The notes below the pieces were generated by a model. It saw only the letters and a program-made list of their open reading frames with translations. It did not search any database and was not told the DNA's origin. Of a DNA stretch of 64,000 nucleotides, positions 37,896-51,440 are shown one piece after another. Within the stretch, counting starts at the first letter, position 1, and every line of letters starts with the position of its first letter. Both the position numbers and the translations under genes were made by a program. The DNA comes from Limnoperna fortunei. Its lineage: Eukaryota; Mollusca; Bivalvia; Mytilida; Modiolidae. Where the stretch lies: contig OX104122.1 in NCBI GenBank assembly GCA_944474755.1, positions 17,494,641 through 17,558,640 on the forward strand, written 5' to 3'.

Positions 37896-40800
37896 TTGAT
37901 TGAGTTTTGTACAGTTTATTGACTGGTTCTTTATAGAATTTTGTACAGTTTATTGACTGATTCTTTATTGAGTTTTGTACAGTTTATTGACTGGTTCTTT
38001 ATTAGGTTTTGTACAGTTTATTGACTGGTTCTTTATTTAGTTTTGTACAGTTTATTGACTGGTTCTTTATTGAGTTTTGCACAGTTTATTGACTGTTTCT
38101 TTATTTAGTTTCGTACAGTTTATTGACTGGTTCTTTATTGAGTTTTGTACAGTTTATTGACTAGTTCTTTATTGAGTTTTGTACAGTTTATTGACTGGTT
38201 CTCTATTGATTGAGTTTTGTATAGTTTATTGACTGGTTCTTTATTTAGTTTCGTACAGTTTATTGACTGGTTCTTTATTGAGTTTTGTACAGTTTATTGA
38301 CAGGTTCTTTATTGAGTTTTGTACAGTTTATTGATTGTTTCTTTATTTACAATTGTACAGTTTATTGACTGTTTCTTTATTTAGTTTTGTACAGTTTTTG
38401 ACTGTTTCTTTATTTAGTTTTATACAGTTTATTGACTGTTTCTTTATTGAGTTTTGTGGAGTTTATTGACTAGTTCTTTATTGAGTTTTGTACAGTTTAT
38501 TGACTGGTTCTTTATTTAGTTTTGTATAGTTGATTGACTGTTTCTTTATTTAGTTTTGTGCAGTTTATTCACTGTTTCTTTTTTTAGTTTTGTACAGTTT
38601 ATTGACTGGTTCTTTATTCAGTTTTGTATAGTTTATTGACTGTTTCTTTATTTAGTTTTGTACAGTTTATTGACTGTTTCTTTATTGAGTTTTGTATAGT
38701 TTATTGACTGTTTCTTTATTGAGTTTTGTACAGTTTATTCACTGGTTATTGGTTCAGTTTTGTACAGTTTATTGACTGTTTCTTTATTGAGTTTTGTACA
38801 GTTTACAGACTGGTTCTTTATTGAGTTTTGTACAGTTTATTGACTGTTTATTTATTTAGTTTTGTACAGTTTACTCACTGGTTCTTTATTGAGTTGTGTA
38901 CAGTTTATTGACTGTTTCTTTTTTGAGTTTTGTACAGTTTATTGACTGGTTCTTTATTGAGTTTTGTACAGTTTATTGACTGTTTCTTTATTGAGTTTGT
39001 GCACAATTTATTGACTGGTTCTTTATTGAGTTTTGTACAGTTTATTGACTGTTTCTTTATTGAGTTTTGTACATTTTATTGACTGGTTCCGTATTCAGTT
39101 TAGTACAGTTTATTGACTGTTTCTTTACTGCGTTTAGTACAGTTTATTGACTGGTTCTTTATTGAGTTTTGTACAGTTTATTGATTGGTTAATTATTGAG
39201 TTTTGTACAGTTTATTGACTGGTTCCGTATTCAGTTTTGTACAGTTTATTGACTGTTTCTTTACTGCGTTTTGTACAGTTTATTGACTGTTTCTTTATTT
39301 AGTTTCGTACAGTTTATTGACTGGTTCTTTATTGAGTTTTGTACAGTTTATTGACTAGGTCTTTATTGAGTTTTGTGCAGTTTATTGACTGGTTCTCTAT
39401 TGATTGAGTTTTGTATAGTTTATTGACTGGTTCTTTATTTAGTTTCGTACAGTTTATTGACTGGTTCTTTATTGAGGTTTGTACAGTTTATTGACTGGTT
39501 CTTTATTGAGTTTGTACAGATTATTGACTGTTTTGTACAGTTTATTGACTGGTGCTTTATTGAGTTTTTTACAATTTATTGACTTGTTCCTTATTCAGTT
39601 TTGTACAGTTTATTGATTGGTTCTTTATTGAGTTTTGTACAGTTTATTGATTGGTTCTTTATTAAGTTTTGTACAGTTTATTGACTGGTTCTTTATTGAG
39701 TTTTGTACAGTTTATTGACTGGTTCTTTATTCAGTTTTGTAAAGTTTATTGACTGTTTCTTTATTGAGTTTTGTACAGTTTATTGACTGGTTCTTTATTG
39801 AGTTTTGTACAGTTTATTGACTGTTTCTTTATTGAATTTTGTACAGTTTATTGACTGTTTCTTTATTAAGTTTGTGCACAATTTATTGACTGGTTCTTTA
39901 TTGAGTTTTGTACAGTTTATTGACTGGTTCTTTATTGAGTTTTGTACAGTTTATTGACTGTTTCTTTATTGAGTTTTGTACAGTTTATTGACTGGTTCTT
40001 TATTGAGTTTTGTACAGTTTATTGACTGGTTCTTTATTGAGTTTTGTACAGTTTATTGACAGGTTCATTATTGAGTTTGTGCACAGTTTACTGACTAGGT
40101 CTTTATTGAGTTTTGTACAGTTTATTGACTGGTTCTTTATTTAGTTTTGTATAGTTGATTGACTGTTTCTTTATTTAGTTTTGTGTAGTTTATTCACTGT
40201 TTCTTTTTTTAGTTTTGAACAGTTTATTGACTGGTTCTTTATTCAGTTTTGTATAGTCTATTGACTGTTTCTTTATTTAGTTTTGTACAGTTTATTGACT
40301 GTTTCTTTATTGAGTTTTGTACAGTTTAGTGACTGTTTCTTTATTGAGTGTTGTACAGTTTATTGACTGGTTCTTTGTTCAGTTTTGTACAGTTTATTGT
40401 TTATTGACTGGTTCCTTATTCAGTTTTGTACAGTTTATTGACTGGTTCTTTATTAAGTTTTGTACAGTTTATTGACTGGTTCTTTATTGAGTTTTGTACA
40501 TTTTATTGACTGGTTCCGTATTCAGTTTTGTACAGTTTATTGACTGTTTCTTTACTGCGTTTTGTACAGTTTATTGACTGGTTCTTTATTGAGTTTTGTA
40601 CAGTTTATTGATTGGTTAATTATTGAGTTTTGTACAGTTTATTGACTGGTTCTTTTATGAGTTATGTACAGATTATTGACTGTTTCTTTATTGAGTTTTG
40701 TATAGTTATTGACTGGTTCTTTATTGAGTTTTGTACAGTTTATTGATTGGTTAATTATTGAGTTTTGTACAGTTTATTGACTGGTTCTTTTATGAGTTTT

Positions 40801-41040
40801 GTACAGTTTATTGACTGGTTCTTTCTTCAGTTTTGTACAGTTTATTGACTGTTTCTTTTTTGAGTTTTGTACAGTTTATTGACTGTTTCTTTATTGAGTT
40901 TTGTACAGTTTATTGACTGGTTCTTTATTTAGTTTTGTACAGTTTATTGACCGTTTCTTTATTGAGTTTTGTACAGTTTATTGACTGGTTCTTTATTTAG
41001 TTTTGTACAGTTTATTGACTGTTTCTTTATTTAGTTTTGT
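36546..41040 (+). repeat. 3,512-bp HOR in SB3
   Basis: GACAGGTTCATTATTG occurs at 36546 and 40058, and TTTATTGTTTATTGAC at 36881 and 40393, both 3,512 bp apart. The same spacing is found in SB2 (22341/25853 and 22676/26188). The join to CATTTTATTGACTGGTTCCG at 39072 matches that at 24867 (offset 14,205 bp), so this HOR already existed before the superblock was duplicated. Confidence 0.82.
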
Positions 41041-44000
41041 GCAGTTTGTTGACTGTTTCTTTATTTAGTTTTTTACAATTTATTGACTGGTTCGTTATTG
41101 AGTTTTATACAGTTTATTGACTGTTTCTTTATTGATTGAGTTTTGTACAGTTTATTGACTGGTTCTTTATAGAGTTTTGTACAGTTTATTGACTGGTTCT
41201 TTATTGAGTTTTGTACAGTTTATTGACTGGTTCTTTATTGAGTTATGTACAGTTTATTGACTGTTTCTTTATTGAGTTTTGTACAGTTTATTGACAGTTT
41301 CTTTATTCAGTTTTGTTCAGTTTATTGACTGTTTCTTTATTTAGTTTCGTACAGTTTATTGACTGGTTCTTTATTGAGTTTTGTACAGTTTATTGACTGT
41401 TTCTTTATTAGGTTTTGTACAGTTTATTGACTGGTTCTTTATTTAGTTTTGTACAGTTTATTGACTGGTTCTTTATTAGGTTTTGTACAGTTTATTGACT
41501 GGTTCTTTATTTAGTTTTGTACAGTTTATTGACTGGTTCTTTATTTAGTTTTGCACAGTTTATTGACTGGTTCTTTATTGAGTTTTGCACAGTTTATTGA
41601 CTGTTTCTTTATTTAGTTTCGTACAGTTTATTGACTGGTTCTTTATTGAGTTTTGTACAGTTTATTGACTAGTTCTTTATTGAGTTTTGTACAGTTTATT
41701 GACTGGTTCTCTATTGATTGAGTTTTGTATAGTTTATTGACTGGTTCTTTATTTAGTTTCGTACAGTTTATTGACTGGTTCTTTATTGAGTTTTGTACAG
41801 TTTATTGACAGGTTCTTTATTGAGTTTTGTACAGTTTATTGATTGTTTCTTTATTTACAATTGCACAGTTTATTGACTGTTTCTTTATTTAGTTTTGTAC
41901 AGTTTTTGACTGTTTCTTTATTTAGTTTTATACAGTTTATTGACTGTTTCTTTATTGAGTTTTGTGGAGTTTATTGACTATTTCTTTATTGAGTTTTGTA
42001 CAGTTTATTGACTGGTTCTTTATTTAGTTTTGTATAGTTGATTGACTGTTTCTTTATTTAGTTTTGTGCAGTTTATTCACTGTTTCTTTTTTTAGTTTTG
42101 TACAGTTTATTGACTGGTTCTTTATTCAGTTTTGTATAGTTTATTGACTGTTTCTTTATTTAGTTTTGTACAGTTTATTGACTGTTTCTTTATTGAGTTT
42201 TGTATAGGTTATTGACTGTTTCTTTATTGAGTTTTGTACAGTTTATTCACTGGTTATTGGTTCAGTTTTGTACAGTTTATTGACTGTTTCTTTATTGAGT
42301 TTTGTACAGTTTACAGACTGGTTCTTTATTGAGTTTTGTACAGTTTATTGACTGTTTATTTATTTAGTTTTGTACAGTTTACTCACTGGTTCTTTATTGA
42401 GTTGTGTACAGTTTATTGACTGGTTCTTTTTTGAGTTTTGTACAGTTTATTGACTGGTTCTTTATTGAGTTTTGTACAGTTTATTGACTGTTTCTTTATT
42501 GAGTTTGTGCACAATTTATTGACTGGTTCTTTATTGAGTTTTGTACAGTTTATTGACTGTTTCTTTATTGAGTTTTGTGCAGTTTGTTGACTGTTTCTTT
42601 ATTTAGTTTTTTACAATTTATTGACTGGTTCGTTATTGAGTTTTATACAGTTTATTGACTGTTTCTTTATTGATTGAGTTTTGTACAGTTTATTGACTGG
42701 TTCTTTATTGAGTTTTGTACAGTTTATTGACTGGTTCTTTATTGAGTTTTGTACAGTTTATTGACTGGTTCTTTATTGAGTTATGTACAGTTTATTGACT
42801 GTTTCTTTATTGAGTTTTGTACAGTTTATTGACAGTTTCTTTATTCAGTTTTGTTCAGTTTATTGACTGTTTCTTTATTTAGTTTCGTACAGTTTATTGA
42901 CTGGTTCTTTATTGAGTTTTGTACAGTTTATTGACTGTTTCTTTATTGATTGAGTTTTGTACAGTTTATTGACTGGTTCTTTATAGAATTTTGTACAGTT
43001 TATTGACTGATTCTTTATTGAGTTTTGTACAGTTTATTGACTGGTTCTTTATTAGGTTTTGTACAGTTTATTGACTGGTTCTTTATTTAGTTTTGTACAG
43101 TTTATTGACTGGTTCTTTATTGAGTTTTGCACAGTTTATTGACTGTTTCTTTATTTAGTTTCGTACAGTTTATTGACTGGTTCTTTATTGAGTTTTGTAC
43201 AGTTTATTGACTAGTTCTTTATTGAGTTTTGTACAGTTTATTGACTGGTTCTCTATTGATTGAGTTTTGTATAGTTTATTGACTGGTTCTTTATTTAGTT
43301 TCGTACAGTTTATTGACTGGTTCTTTATTGAGTTTTGTACAGTTTATTGACAGGTTCTTTATTGAGTTTTGTACAGTTTATTGATTGTTTCTTTATTTAC
43401 AATTGTACAGTTTATTGACTGTTTCTTTATTTAGTTTTGTACAGTTTTTGACTGTTTCTTTATTTAGTTTTATACAGTTTATTGACTGTTTCTTTATTGA
43501 GTTTTGTGGAGTTTATTGACTAGTTCTTTATTGAGTTTTGTACAGTTTATTGACTGGTTCTTTATTTAGTTTTGTATAGTTGATTGACTGTTTCTTTATT
43601 TAGTTTTGTGCAGTTTATTCACTGTTTCTTTTTTTAGTTTTGTACAGTTTATTGACTGGTTCTTTATTCAGTTTTGTATAGTTTATTGACTGTTTCTTTA
43701 TTTAGTTTTGTACAGTTTATTGACTGTTTCTTTATTGAGTTTTGTATAGTTTATTGACTGTTTCTTTATTGAGTTTTGTACAGTTTATTCACTGGTTATT
43801 GGTTCAGTTTTGTACAGTTTATTGACTGTTTCTTTATTGAGTTTTGTACAGTTTACAGACTGGTTCTTTATTGAGTTTTGTACAGTTTATTGACTGTTTA
43901 TTTATTTAGTTTTGTACAGTTTACTCACTGGTTCTTTATTGAGTTGTGTACAGTTTATTGACTGTTTCTTTTTTGAGTTTTGTACAGTTTATTGACTGGT

Positions 44001-44118
44001 TCTTTATTGAGTTTTGTACAGTTTATTGACTGTTTCTTTATTGAGTTTGTGCACAATTTATTGACTGGTTCTTTATTGAGTTTTGTACAGTTTATTGACT
44101 GTTTCTTTATTGAGTTTT
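41039..44118 (+). repeat. 1.54-kb tandem repeat in SB3
   Basis: GTGCAGTTTGTTGAC occurs at 41039 and 42577, and TTCACTGGTTATTGG at 42246 and 43788 (1,542 bp). The second copy starts with the same unusual join (TTTATTGAG then TTTTGTGCAG) as at 29,370 in SB2. Copy 1 has a local rearrangement at about 41,400-41,580, where TATTAGGTTTTGTACAG monomers are repeated and the usual ATTGATTGAG and TATAGAATTTTG monomers are missing. Confidence 0.78.
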
Positions 44119-44837
44119 GTACAGTTTATTGACTGGTTCTTTATTGAGTTTTTTTACAGTTTATTGACTGGTTCCTTATTCAGTTTTGTACAGTTTATTG
44201 ATTGGATCTTTATTGAGTTTTGTACAGTTTATTGATTGGTTGTTTATTAGGTTTTGTACAGTTTATTGACTGGTTCTTTATTTAGTTTTGTACAGTTTAT
44301 TGACTGGTTCTTTATTGAGTTTTGTACAGTTTATTGACTGTTTCTTTATTTAGTTTCGTACAGTTTATTGACTGGTTCTTTATTGAGTTTTGTACAGTTT
44401 ATTGACTGGTTCTTTATTGAGTTTTGTACAGTTTATTGACTGGTTCTCTATTGATTGAGTTTTGTATAGTTTATTGACTGGTTCTTTATTTAGTTTCGTA
44501 CAGTTTATTGACTGGTTCTTTATTGAGTTTTGTACAGTTTATTGACTGGTTCTTTATTGAGTTTTGTACAGTTTATTGACTGTTTCTTTATTTAGTTTCG
44601 TACAGTTTATTGACTGGTTCTTTATTGATTTTTTTTACAGTTTATTGACTAGTTCTTTATTGAGTTTGTGCACAATTTATTGACTGGTTCTTTATTGAGT
44701 TTTGTACAGTTTATTGACTGTTTCTTTATTGAGTTTTGTACAGTTTATTGACTGGTGCTTTATTGAGTTTTTTACAGTTTATTGACTTGTTCCTTATTCA
44801 GTTTTGTACAGTTTATTGATTGGTTCTTTATTAAGTT

Positions 44838-45600
44838 TTGTACAGTTTATTGACTGGTTCTTTATTTAGTTTTGTACAGTTTATTGACTGGTTCTTTATT
44901 GAGTTTTGTACAGTTTATTCACTGGTTATTGGTTCAGTTTTGTACAGTTTATTGACTGTTTCTTTATTGAGTTTTGTACAGTTTACAGACTGGTTCTTTA
45001 TTGAGTTTTGTACAGTGTATTGACTGTTTATTTATTTAGTTTTGTACAGTTTACTCACTGGTTCTTTATTGAGTTGTGTACAGTTTATTAACTGTTTCTT
45101 TTTTGAGTTTTGTACAGTTTATTGACTGGTTCTTTATTGAGTTTTGTACAGTTTATTGACTGTTTCTTTATTAAGTTTGTGCACAATTTATTGACTGGTT
45201 CTTTATTGAGTTTTGTACAGTTTATTGACTGTTTCTTTATTGAGTTTTGTACAGTTTATTGACTGGTGCTTTATTGAGTTTTTTACAGTTTATTGACTGG
45301 TTCCTTATTCAGTTTTGTACAGTTTATTGATTGGATCTTTATTGAGTTTTGTACAGTTTATTGATTGGTTCTTTATTAAGTTTTGTACAGTTTATTGACT
45401 GGTTCTTTATTTAGTTTTGTACAGTTTATTGACTGTTTCTTTATTGAGTTTTGTACAGTTTATTGACTGTTTCTTTATTGAGTTTTGTACAGTTTATTCA
45501 CTGGTTATTGGTTCAGTTTTGTACAGTTTATTGACTGTTTCTTTATTGAGTTTTGTACAGTTTAGTGACTGGTTCTTTATTGAGTTTTGTACAGTTTATT
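44838..45600 (+). repeat. 579-bp duplication of the TTCACTGGTTATTGG cassette
   Basis: The cassette is present at 44918 and again at 45497, whereas the matching part of SB1 has only one copy (17128). The offset to SB1 is 28,097 bp before it (16,741/44,838) and 28,369 bp after it, a change of 272 bp or eight monomers. The monomers on either side (GTGCACAA, GGTGCTTTATTGAG, GATTGGATC) are also doubled. This explains why two 61-codon open frames lie so close together here. Confidence 0.75.
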
Positions 45601-47405
45601 GATTGTTTATTTATTTAGTTTTGTACAGTTTACTCACTGGTTCTTTATTGAGTTGTGTACAGTTTATTGACTGTTTCTTTTTTGAGTTTTGTACAGTTTA
45701 TTGACTGGTTCTTTATTGAGTTTTGTACAGTTTATTGACTGTTTCTTTATTGAGTTTGTGCACAATTTATTGACTGGTTCTTTATTGAGTTTTGCACAGT
45801 TTATTGACTGTTTCTTTATTGAGTTTTGTACAGTTTATTGACTGGTGTTTTATTGAGTTTTTTACAGTTTATTGACTGGTTCCTTATTCAGTTTTGTACA
45901 GTTTATTGATTGGATCTTTATTGAGTTTTGTACAGTTTATTGATTGGTTCTTTATTAAGTTTTGTACAGTTTATTGACTGGTTCTTTATTTAGTTTTGTA
46001 CAGTTTATTGACTGGTTCTTTATTGAGTTTTGTACAGTTTATTGACATTTTCTTTATTTAGTTTCGTACAGTTTATTGACTGGTTCTTCATTGAGTTTTG
46101 TACAGTTTATTGACTAGTTCTTTATTGAGTTTTGTACAGTTTATTGACTGGTTCTCTATTGATTGAGTTTTGTATAGTTTATTGACTGGTTCTTTATTTA
46201 GTTTCGTACAGTTTATTGACTGGTTCTTTATTGAGTTTTGTACAGTTTATTGACTGGTTCTTTATTGAGTTTTGTACAGTTTATTGACTGTTTCTTTATT
46301 TAGTTTCGTACAGTTTATTGACTGGTTCTTTATTGAGTTTTTTTACAGTTTATTGACTAGTTCTTTATTGAGTTTGTGCACAATTTATTGACTGGTTCTT
46401 TATTGAGTTTTGTACAGTTTATTGACTGTTTCTTTATTGAGTTTTGTACAGTTTATTGACTGGTGCTTTATTGAGTTTTTTACAGTTTATTGACTTGTTC
46501 CTTATTCAGTTTTGTACAGTTTATTGATTGGTTCTTTATTGAGTTTTGTACAGTTTATTGATTGGTTCTTTTTTCAGTTTTGTACAGTTTATTGACTGGT
46601 TCTTTATTGAGTTTTGTACAGTTTATTGACTGTTTCTTTATTGAGTTTTGTACAGTTTATTGACTGGTTCTTTATTGAGTTTTGTACAGTTTATTGACTG
46701 TTTCTTTATTGAATTTTGTACAGTTTATTGACTGTTTCTTTATTGATTTTGTGCACAATTTATTGACTGGTTCTTTATTGAGTTTTGTACAGTTTATTGA
46801 CTGGTTCTTTATTGAGTTTTGTACAGTTTATTGACTGTTTCTTTATTGAGTTTTGTACAGTTTATTGACTGGTTCTTTATTGAGTTTTGTACAGTTTATT
46901 GACTGGTTCTTTATTGAGTTTTGTACAGTTTATTGACAGGTTCTATATTTAGTTTTGTATAGTTGATTGACTGTTTCTTTATTTAGTTTTGTGCAGTTTA
47001 TTCACTGTTTCTTTTTTTAGTTTTGAACAGTTTATTGACTGGTTCTTTATTCAGTTTTGTATAGTCTATTGACAGGTTCATTATTGAGTTTGTGCACAGT
47101 TTACTGACTAGTTCTTTATTGAGTTTTGTACAGTTTATTGACTGGTTCTATATTTAGTTTTGTATAGTTGATTGACTGTTTCTTTATTTAGTTTTGTGCA
47201 GTTTATTCACTGTTTCTTTTTTTAGTTTTGAACAGTTTATTGACTGGTTCTTTATTCAGTTTTGTATAGTCTATTGACTGTTTCTTTATTTAGTTTTGTA
47301 CAGTTTATTGACTGTTTCTTTATTGAGTTTTGTACAGTTTATTGACTGTTTCTTTATTGAGTGTTGTACAGTTTATTGACTGGTTCTTTGTTCAGTTTTG
47401 TACAG

Positions 47406-50400
47406 TTTATTGTTTATTGACTGGTTCCTTATTCAGTTTTGTACAGTTTATTGACTGGTTCTTTATTAAGTTTTGCACAGTTTATTGACTGGTTCTTTAC
47501 TGAGTTTTGTACATTTTATTGACTAGTTCCGTATTCAGTTTTGTACAGTTTATTGACTGTTTCTTTACTGCGTTTTGTACAGTTTATTGACTGGTTCTTT
47601 ATTGAGTTTTGTACAGTTTATTGATTGGTTAATTATTGAGTTTTGTACAGTTTATTGACTGGTTCTTTTATGAGTTATGTACAGATTATTGACTGTTTCT
47701 TTATTGAGTTTTGTATAGTTATTGACTGGTTCTTTATGTAGTTTTGTACAGTTTATTGACTGTTTCTTTACTCCGTTTTCTAAAGTTTATCGACTGGTTC
47801 TTTATTGAGTTTTGCACATTTTATTGACTGTTTCTATATTTAGTTTCGTACAGTTTATTGACTGGTTCTTTATTGAGTTTTTTTACAGTTTATTGACTAG
47901 TTCTTTATTGAGTTTGTGCACAATTTATTGACTGGTTCTTTATTGAGTTTTGTACAGTTTATTGACTGTTTCTTTATTGAGTTTTGTACAGTTTATTGAC
48001 TGGTTCTTTATTGAGTTTTGTACAGTTTATTGACTGTTTCTTTATTGAATTTTGTACAGTTTATTGACTGTTTCTTTATTGAGTTTGTGCACAATTTATT
48101 GACTGGTTCTTTATTGAGTTTTGTACAGTTTATTGACTGGTTCTTTATTGAGTTTTGTACAGTTTATTGACTGTTTCTTTATTGAGTTTTGTACAGTTTA
48201 TTGACTGTTTCTTTATTGAGTTTTGTACAGTTTATTGACTGGTGCTTTATTGAGTTTTTTACAGTTTATTAACTTGTTCCTTATTCAGTTTTGTACAGTT
48301 TATTGATTGGTTCTTTATTGAGTTTTGTACAGTTTATTGATTGGTTCTTTATTAAGTTTTGTACAGTTTATTGACTGGTTCTTTATTGAGTTTTGTACAG
48401 TTTATTGACTGGTTCTTTATTCAGTTTTGTACAGTTTATTGACTGTTTCTTTATTGAGTTTTGTACAGTTTATTGACTGGTTCTTTATTGAGTTTTGTAC
48501 AGTTTATTGACTGTTTCTTTATTGAATTTTGTACAGTTTATTGACTGTTTCTTTATTGAGTTTGTGCACAATTTATTGACTGGTTCTTTATTGAGTTTTG
48601 TACAGTTTATTGACTGGTTCTTTATTGAGTTTTGTACAGTTTATTGACTGTTTCTTTATTGAGTTTTGTACAGTTTATTGACTGGTTCTTTATTGAGTTT
48701 TGTACAGTTTATTGACTGGTTCTTTATTGAGTTTTGTACAGTTTATTGACAGGTTCATTATTGAGTTTGTGCACAGTTTACTGACTAGTTCTTTATTGAG
48801 TTTTGTACAGTTTATTGACTGGTTCTTTATTTAGTTTTGTATAGTTGATTGACTGTTTCTTTATTTAGTTTTGTACAGTTTATTGACTGTTTCTTTATTT
48901 AGTTTTGTGCAGTTTGTTGACTGTTTCTTTATTTAGTTTTTTACAATTTATTGACTGGTTCTTTATTGAGTTTTGTACAGTTTATTGACTGTTTCTTTAT
49001 TGATTGAGTTTTGTACAGTTTATTGACTGGTTCTTTATAGAGTTTTGTACAGTTTATTGACTGGTTCTTTATTGAGTTTTGTACAGTTTATTGACTGGTT
49101 CTTTATTGAGTTTGTACAGTTTATTGACTGTTTCTTTATTGAGTTTTGTACAGTTTATTGACAGTTTCTTTATTCAGTTTTGTACAGTTTATTGACTGGT
49201 TCTTTATTGAGTTTTGTACAGTTTATTGACTAATTCTTTATTGAGTTTTGTACAATTTATTGACTGGTTCTTTATTAGGTTTTGTACAGTTTATTGACTG
49301 GTTCTTTATTTAGTTTTGTACAGTTTATTGACTGGTTCTTTATTGAGTTTTGTACAGTTTATTGACTGTTTCTTTATTTAGATTCGTACAGTTTATTGAC
49401 TGGTTCTTTATTGAGTTTTGTACAGTTTATTGACTAGTTCTTTATTGAGTTTTGTACAGTTTGTTGACTGGTTCTCTATTGATTGAGTTTTGTACAGTTT
49501 ATTGACTGTTTCTTTATTTAGTTTCGTACAGTTTATTGACTGGTTCTTTATTGAGTTTTGTACAGTTTATTGACAGGTTCTTTATTGAGTTTTGTACAGT
49601 TTATTGATTGTTTCTTTATTTACGTTTGTACAGTTTATTGACTGTTTCTTTATTTAGTTTTGTACAGTTTATTGACTGTTTCTTTATTTAGTTTTATACA
49701 GTTTATTGACTGTTTCTTTATTGAGTTTTGTGGAGTTTATTGACTAGTTCTTTATTGAGTTTTGTACAGTTTATTGACTGGTTCTTTATTTAGTTTTGTA
49801 TAGTTGATTGACTGTTTCTTTATTTAGTTTTGTGCAGTTTATTCACTGTTTCTTTTTTTTAGTTTTGTACAGTTTATTGACTGGTTCTTTATTGAGTTTT
49901 GTATAGTTTATTGACTGTTTCTTTATTTAGTTTTGTACAGTTTATTGACTGTTTCTTTATTGAGTTTTGTACAGTTTATTGACTGTTTCTTTATTGAGTT
50001 TTGTACAGTTTATTCACTGGTTATTGGTTCAGTTTTGTGCAGTTTATTGACTGTTTCTTTATTGAGTTTTGTACAGTTTACAGACTGGTTCTTTATTGAG
50101 TTTTGTACAGTTTATTGACTGTTTATTTATTTAGTTTTGTACAGTTTACTCACTGGTTCTTTATTGAGTTGTGTACAGTTTATTGACTGTTTCTTTTTTG
50201 AGTTTTGTACAGTTTATTGACTGGTTCTTTATTGAGTTTTGTACAGTTTATTGACTGTTTCTTTATTGAGTTTGTGCACAATTTATTGACTGGTTCTTTA
50301 TTGAGTTTTGTACAGTTTATTGACTGTTTCTTTATTGAGTTTTGTACAGTTTATTGACTGGTGCTTTATTGAGTTTTTTACAGTTTATTGACTGGTTCCT

Positions 50401-51440
50401 TATTCAGTTTTGTACAGTTTATTGATTGGATCTTTATTGAGTTTTGTACAGTTTATTGATTGGTTCTTTATTAAGTTTTGTACAGTTTATTGACTGGTTC
50501 TTTATTGAGTTTTGTACAGTTTATTGACTGGTTCTTTATTCAGTTTTGTACAGTTTATTGACTGTTTCTTTATTGAGTTTTGTACAGTTTATTGACTGGT
50601 TCTTTATTGAGTTTTGTACAGTTTATTTACTGTTTCTTTATTGAATTTTGTACAGTTTATTGACTGTTTCTTTATTGAGTTTGGGCACAATTTATTGACT
50701 GGTTCTTTATTGAGTTTTGTACAGTTTATTGACAGGTTCATTATTGAGTTTGTGCACAGTTTACTGACTAGTTCTTTATTGAGTTTTGTACAGTTTATTG
50801 ACTGGTTCTTTATTTAGTTTTGTATAGTTGATTGACTGTTTCTTTATTTAGTATTGTGCAGTTTATTCACTGTTTCTTTTTTTAGTTTTGAACAGTTTAT
50901 TGACTGGTTCTTTATTCAGTTTTGTATAGTCTATTGACTGTTTCTTTATTTAGTTTTGTACAGTTTATTGACTGTTTCTTTATTGAGTTTTGTACAGTTT
51001 ATTGACTGTTTCTTTATTGAGTGTTGTACAGTTTATTGACTGGTTCTTTGTTCAGTTTTCTACAGTTTATTGTTTATTGACTGGTTCCTTATTCAGTTTT
51101 GTACAGTTTATTGACTGGTTCTTTATTAAGTTTTGTACAGTTTATTGACTGGTTCTTTATTGAGTTTTGTACATTTTATTGACTGGTTCCGTATTCAGTT
51201 TTGTACAGTTTATTGACTGTTTCTTTACTGCGTTTTGTACAGTTTATTGACTGGTTCTTTATTGAGTTTTGTACAGTTTATTGATTGGTTAATTATTGAG
51301 TTTTGTACAGTTTATTGACTGGTTCTTTTATGAGTTATGTACAGATTATTGACTGTTTCTTTATTGAGTTTTTTATAGTTATTGACTGGTTCTTTATTTA
51401 GTTTTGTACAGTTTATTGACTGTTTCTTTACTCAGTTTTC
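47406..51440 (+). repeat. 3,660-bp HOR at the start of zone T
   Basis: TTTATTGTTTATTGAC is at 47406 and 51066, and CTAAAGTTTATCGAC at 47780 and 51440, both 3,660 bp apart. The first copy carries CTCCGTTTTC and the second CTCAGTTTTC before the CTAAAG. A small local duplication near 46,940-47,240 repeats the TTCTATATTTAG, GTGCAGTTTATTCAC and TATAGTCTATTG monomers. Confidence 0.78.

Larger units (their letters stand above)
31286..46793 (+). repeat. Superblock 3 (SB3), about 15.5 kb
   Basis: It starts at the homologue of 19,092 (and of 7,828). The offset to SB2 is 12,231 bp over the markers at 19712/31943, 19895/32126 and 20078/32309. After the 2,144-bp duplication the offset becomes 14,205 bp (24533/38738, 26188/40393), then 13,202 bp (29375/42577). 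Its end matches the end of SB1 at an offset of 28,369 bp. These step changes are whole-block insertions and deletions within SB3 or SB2, not gradual drift. Confidence 0.8.

Noticed and set aside
44838..45023. Adjacent 61-codon frames at 44,838 and 45,417 as a duplicated gene pair
   Set aside because: They are two copies of the TTCACTGGTTATTGG cassette, which lacks the usual stop. The same frame occurs at 17,048, 49,933, 54,718, 57,482, 60,195 and 62,425.
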